Assembly (NCBI GenBank): GCA_919901875.1 | Contig: CAKKQG010000102.1 | Span: 7,333 to 13,386 of the forward strand | DNA: 6,054 nucleotides | Direction of reading: 5' to 3' | Origin: Anaerolineales bacterium | GTDB lineage: Bacteria > Chloroflexota > Anaerolineae > Anaerolineales > VGOW01 | Shown: piece after piece, positions 4,867 to 6,054 of the stretch | Layout: each line of letters opens with the position of its first letter | How positions within the stretch are numbered: the stretch's first letter is position 1 | Made by a program: the position numbers and the translations under genes | The notes under the pieces: model-generated | Told to the model about the DNA's origin: nothing | What the model saw: the letters and a program-made list of their open reading frames with translations, nothing else | Database searches by the model: none

Positions 4867-5862
4867 ATGATGAACAACATACCTCTTTTCGACAGGCCTA
4901 AGCAAATTGAAAACCGATTTAAGGCAGATGCCGATATTGTCCTACATCATGGCGACGTGAAAGACTTCATTGCAACTGTGCCGAACAATTCAGTGAGTTT
5001 GATCGTCACATCACCGCCCTACAATCTTGGCAAAGATTACGAAGCTCGGGTTTCAATTGAAAGTTATTTACAAACTCAAGCGGAGATAATCAAGGAACTT
5101 TGTCGAGTCTTGAAAAACGATGGAAGCTTGTGCTGGCAAGTAGGCAACTTCGTTGATAACGGTGAAGTCTTTCCGCTTGACATTCTCTATTACAACATTT
5201 TCAAGCAATCCAATCTATTTTTGCGTAATCGAATCATTTGGCGTTTTGGTCATGGGCTTCATGCTTCAAAAAGATTTTCGGGACGATACGAAACGATCTT
5301 GTGGTTTACCAAAAGCAAAGATTACGTATTCAACTTAGATTCTGTTCGTGTGCCATCAAAATACCCCGGTAAACTTTACTATAAGGGACCCAATAAAGGT
5401 AAACCATCTGGAAACCCTAATGGCAAGAATCCTTCTGATATTTGGGAAGTTGTGTTGAAGGATTGGGAAGAAGAAGTGTGGGACATTCCTAACGTAAAAT
5501 CGAATCATCCAGAAAAAACTTCTCATCCATGCCAGTATCCCGTCGAACTAATCGAGAGGTGTGTTCTTGCACTCACGAATGAAGGAGACTGGGTTTTCGA
5601 TCCCTTTGCAGGTGTGGGTAGTTCAATGATCGCCGCAATTATGCACAATCGAAAAGCAATGGGATGCGAAAAAGAAAAAGAATATGTTAACGCTACTCGT
5701 AAACGCATCGAGTCTTACTTCAATGGCACGCTAAAGACTCGACCACTCGGCACACCCGTATTTGTGCCAACGGGTAGAGAAAAAGTATCTCAAATTCCAG
5801 ATGAATGGAAAACGGAATTGCCGCAGAAGCGATTGCTAGAGAAGAGGAGGAAATACAAATGA
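4867..5862 (+). CDS. DNA methyltransferase, beta class, probably N4-cytosine (restriction-modification)
   Basis: 331 residues from the ATG at 4867; ATG 4870 or TTG 4858 are also possible. Motif IV, TSPPYNLGK (48-56), is near the N-terminus and motif I, FDPFAGVGSS (244-253), near the C-terminus, the order of beta-class amino-methyltransferases (the N4/N6 DNA methylase family). A SPPY rather than DPPY motif is more typical of N4-cytosine enzymes. HPCQYPVELIERCV before motif I is the usual lead-in. The middle (about 120-220: RNRIIWRFGHGLHASKRFSGRYE, KPSGNPNGKNPSDIWE) should hold the target-recognition region. The product transfers a methyl group from S-adenosylmethionine to protect the host from its endonuclease. 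The stop overlaps the ATG of the candidate endonuclease gene. The pair is visibly more A/T- and lysine-rich than the genes to the left (5641-5700 has 22 of 60 G+C, 1201-1260 has 32 of 60), consistent with acquisition by transfer. Methylated base is inferred. Confidence 0.92.
   Translation: MMNNIPLFDRPKQIENRFKADADIVLHHGDVKDFIATVPNNSVSLIVTSPPYNLGKDYEARVSIESYLQTQAEIIKELCRVLKNDGSLCWQVGNFVDNGEVFPLDILYYNIFKQSNLFLRNRIIWRFGHGLHASKRFSGRYETILWFTKSKDYVFNLDSVRVPSKYPGKLYYKGPNKGKPSGNPNGKNPSDIWEVVLKDWEEEVWDIPNVKSNHPEKTSHPCQYPVELIERCVLALTNEGDWVFDPFAGVGSSMIAAIMHNRKAMGCEKEKEYVNATRKRIESYFNGTLKTRPLGTPVFVPTGREKVSQIPDEWKTELPQKRLLEKRRKYK
5845..5850 (+). promoter_or_regulatory. Strong ribosome binding site of the candidate endonuclease gene
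   Basis: AGGAGG, the full Shine-Dalgarno core, lies 8 bases before the ATG at 5859, inside the last codons of the methyltransferase gene. It is the best such site in the window and contrasts with the apparent lack of one before the methyltransferase. Confidence 0.85.
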
Positions 5863-6054
5863 AAATTGCAGGTATCTACTCGTTTAACAAAGGCGAAGAA
5901 GTCATTGAAGAAAAATTTGCTAATGAACTGAAAGAAGTTCAAAAAGCTATTAAGGCAGTCAAGAGTTCACTCTATAAAACAAAAGTGAGCGATGAGAAAA
6001 CAATGCTTGGCAAAGTACTTTATGATCCTGGTCAATTGAATAAAGCATTTGTGG
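5859..6054 (+). CDS. Candidate type II restriction endonuclease, BstYI/BglII-like (5' part, cut by window end)
   Basis: Only 65 codons are visible. The frame stays open to the window end, with an ATGA overlap with the methyltransferase stop and AGGAGG 8 bases before the ATG. The start MKIAGIYSFNKGEEVIEEKF and the block KTKVSDEKTMLGKVLYDP followed by GQLNKAF resemble, from memory, the N-terminus of BstYI (a block like K-x-K-T-x-x-G-x-x-L-Y-S-P-x-x-L-N-x-A-F) and more distantly BglII. Those enzymes cut R^GATCY and A^GATCT. The catalytic Glu/Asp-Lys cluster of the PD-(D/E)XK fold lies further downstream and is not in the window, so activity cannot be judged. A gene directly after a SPPY methyltransferase fits this role independently of the similarity. 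Specificity is inferred only from resemblance. Confidence 0.75.
   Translation, partial: MKIAGIYSFNKGEEVIEEKFANELKEVQKAIKAVKSSLYKTKVSDEKTMLGKVLYDPGQLNKAFV

Overview
The window looks like a piece of a bacterial chromosome, most likely from the Chloroflexota (Anaerolineae-like). This placement is an inference. It rests on moderately GC-rich genes, a kinase-like/sulfatase-modifying-factor fusion of the kind common there, trmD standing apart from its usual ribosomal-protein operon, and spacers packed with short tandem repeats of 7 (once 8) bases. No rRNA, tRNA, CRISPR array or transposase is visible.

Layout. (1) Positions 3-2109, plus strand: a membrane-quality module of an NfeD-type membrane protein (possibly the C-terminal part of a longer protein cut by the window edge), a stomatin/prohibitin-family (SPFH) protein, and a GNAT acetyltransferase whose ATG overlaps the stomatin stop. 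(2) Positions 2158-3930, minus strand: a 590-residue fusion of a kinase-fold domain that has lost its catalytic residues, one membrane helix, a Pro/Thr/Ala/Ser-rich stalk and an extracytoplasmic FGE-sulfatase (SUMF1-like) domain. Its promoter looks leaderless. (3) Positions 4022-4780, minus strand: trmD, the tRNA m1G37 methyltransferase. (4) Positions 4867 to the window end, plus strand: a more A/T-rich, probably acquired restriction-modification pair. It has a beta-class SPPY DNA methyltransferase, then, with a 4-base overlap and a strong ribosome binding site, the 5' part of a gene resembling the BstYI/BglII family of restriction endonucleases (RGATCY/AGATCT specificity in the known members, from memory).

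The most unusual layer lies across the genes. Seven arrays of short tandem repeats, each with a different unit but almost always a 7-base period, sit in or at the edge of nearly every spacer and also enter coding sequence. One lies inside trmD, another supplies the last codons and stop of trmD, a third supplies the stop codon of the acetyltransferase gene, and a fourth (a 19-bp perfect hairpin) supplies part of its N-terminus. A fifth creates a false upstream extension of the pseudokinase gene. The spacer between trmD and the methyltransferase gene carries two divergent extended -10 elements that form a 9/10 inverted repeat, so the two genes may share one regulated promoter region.
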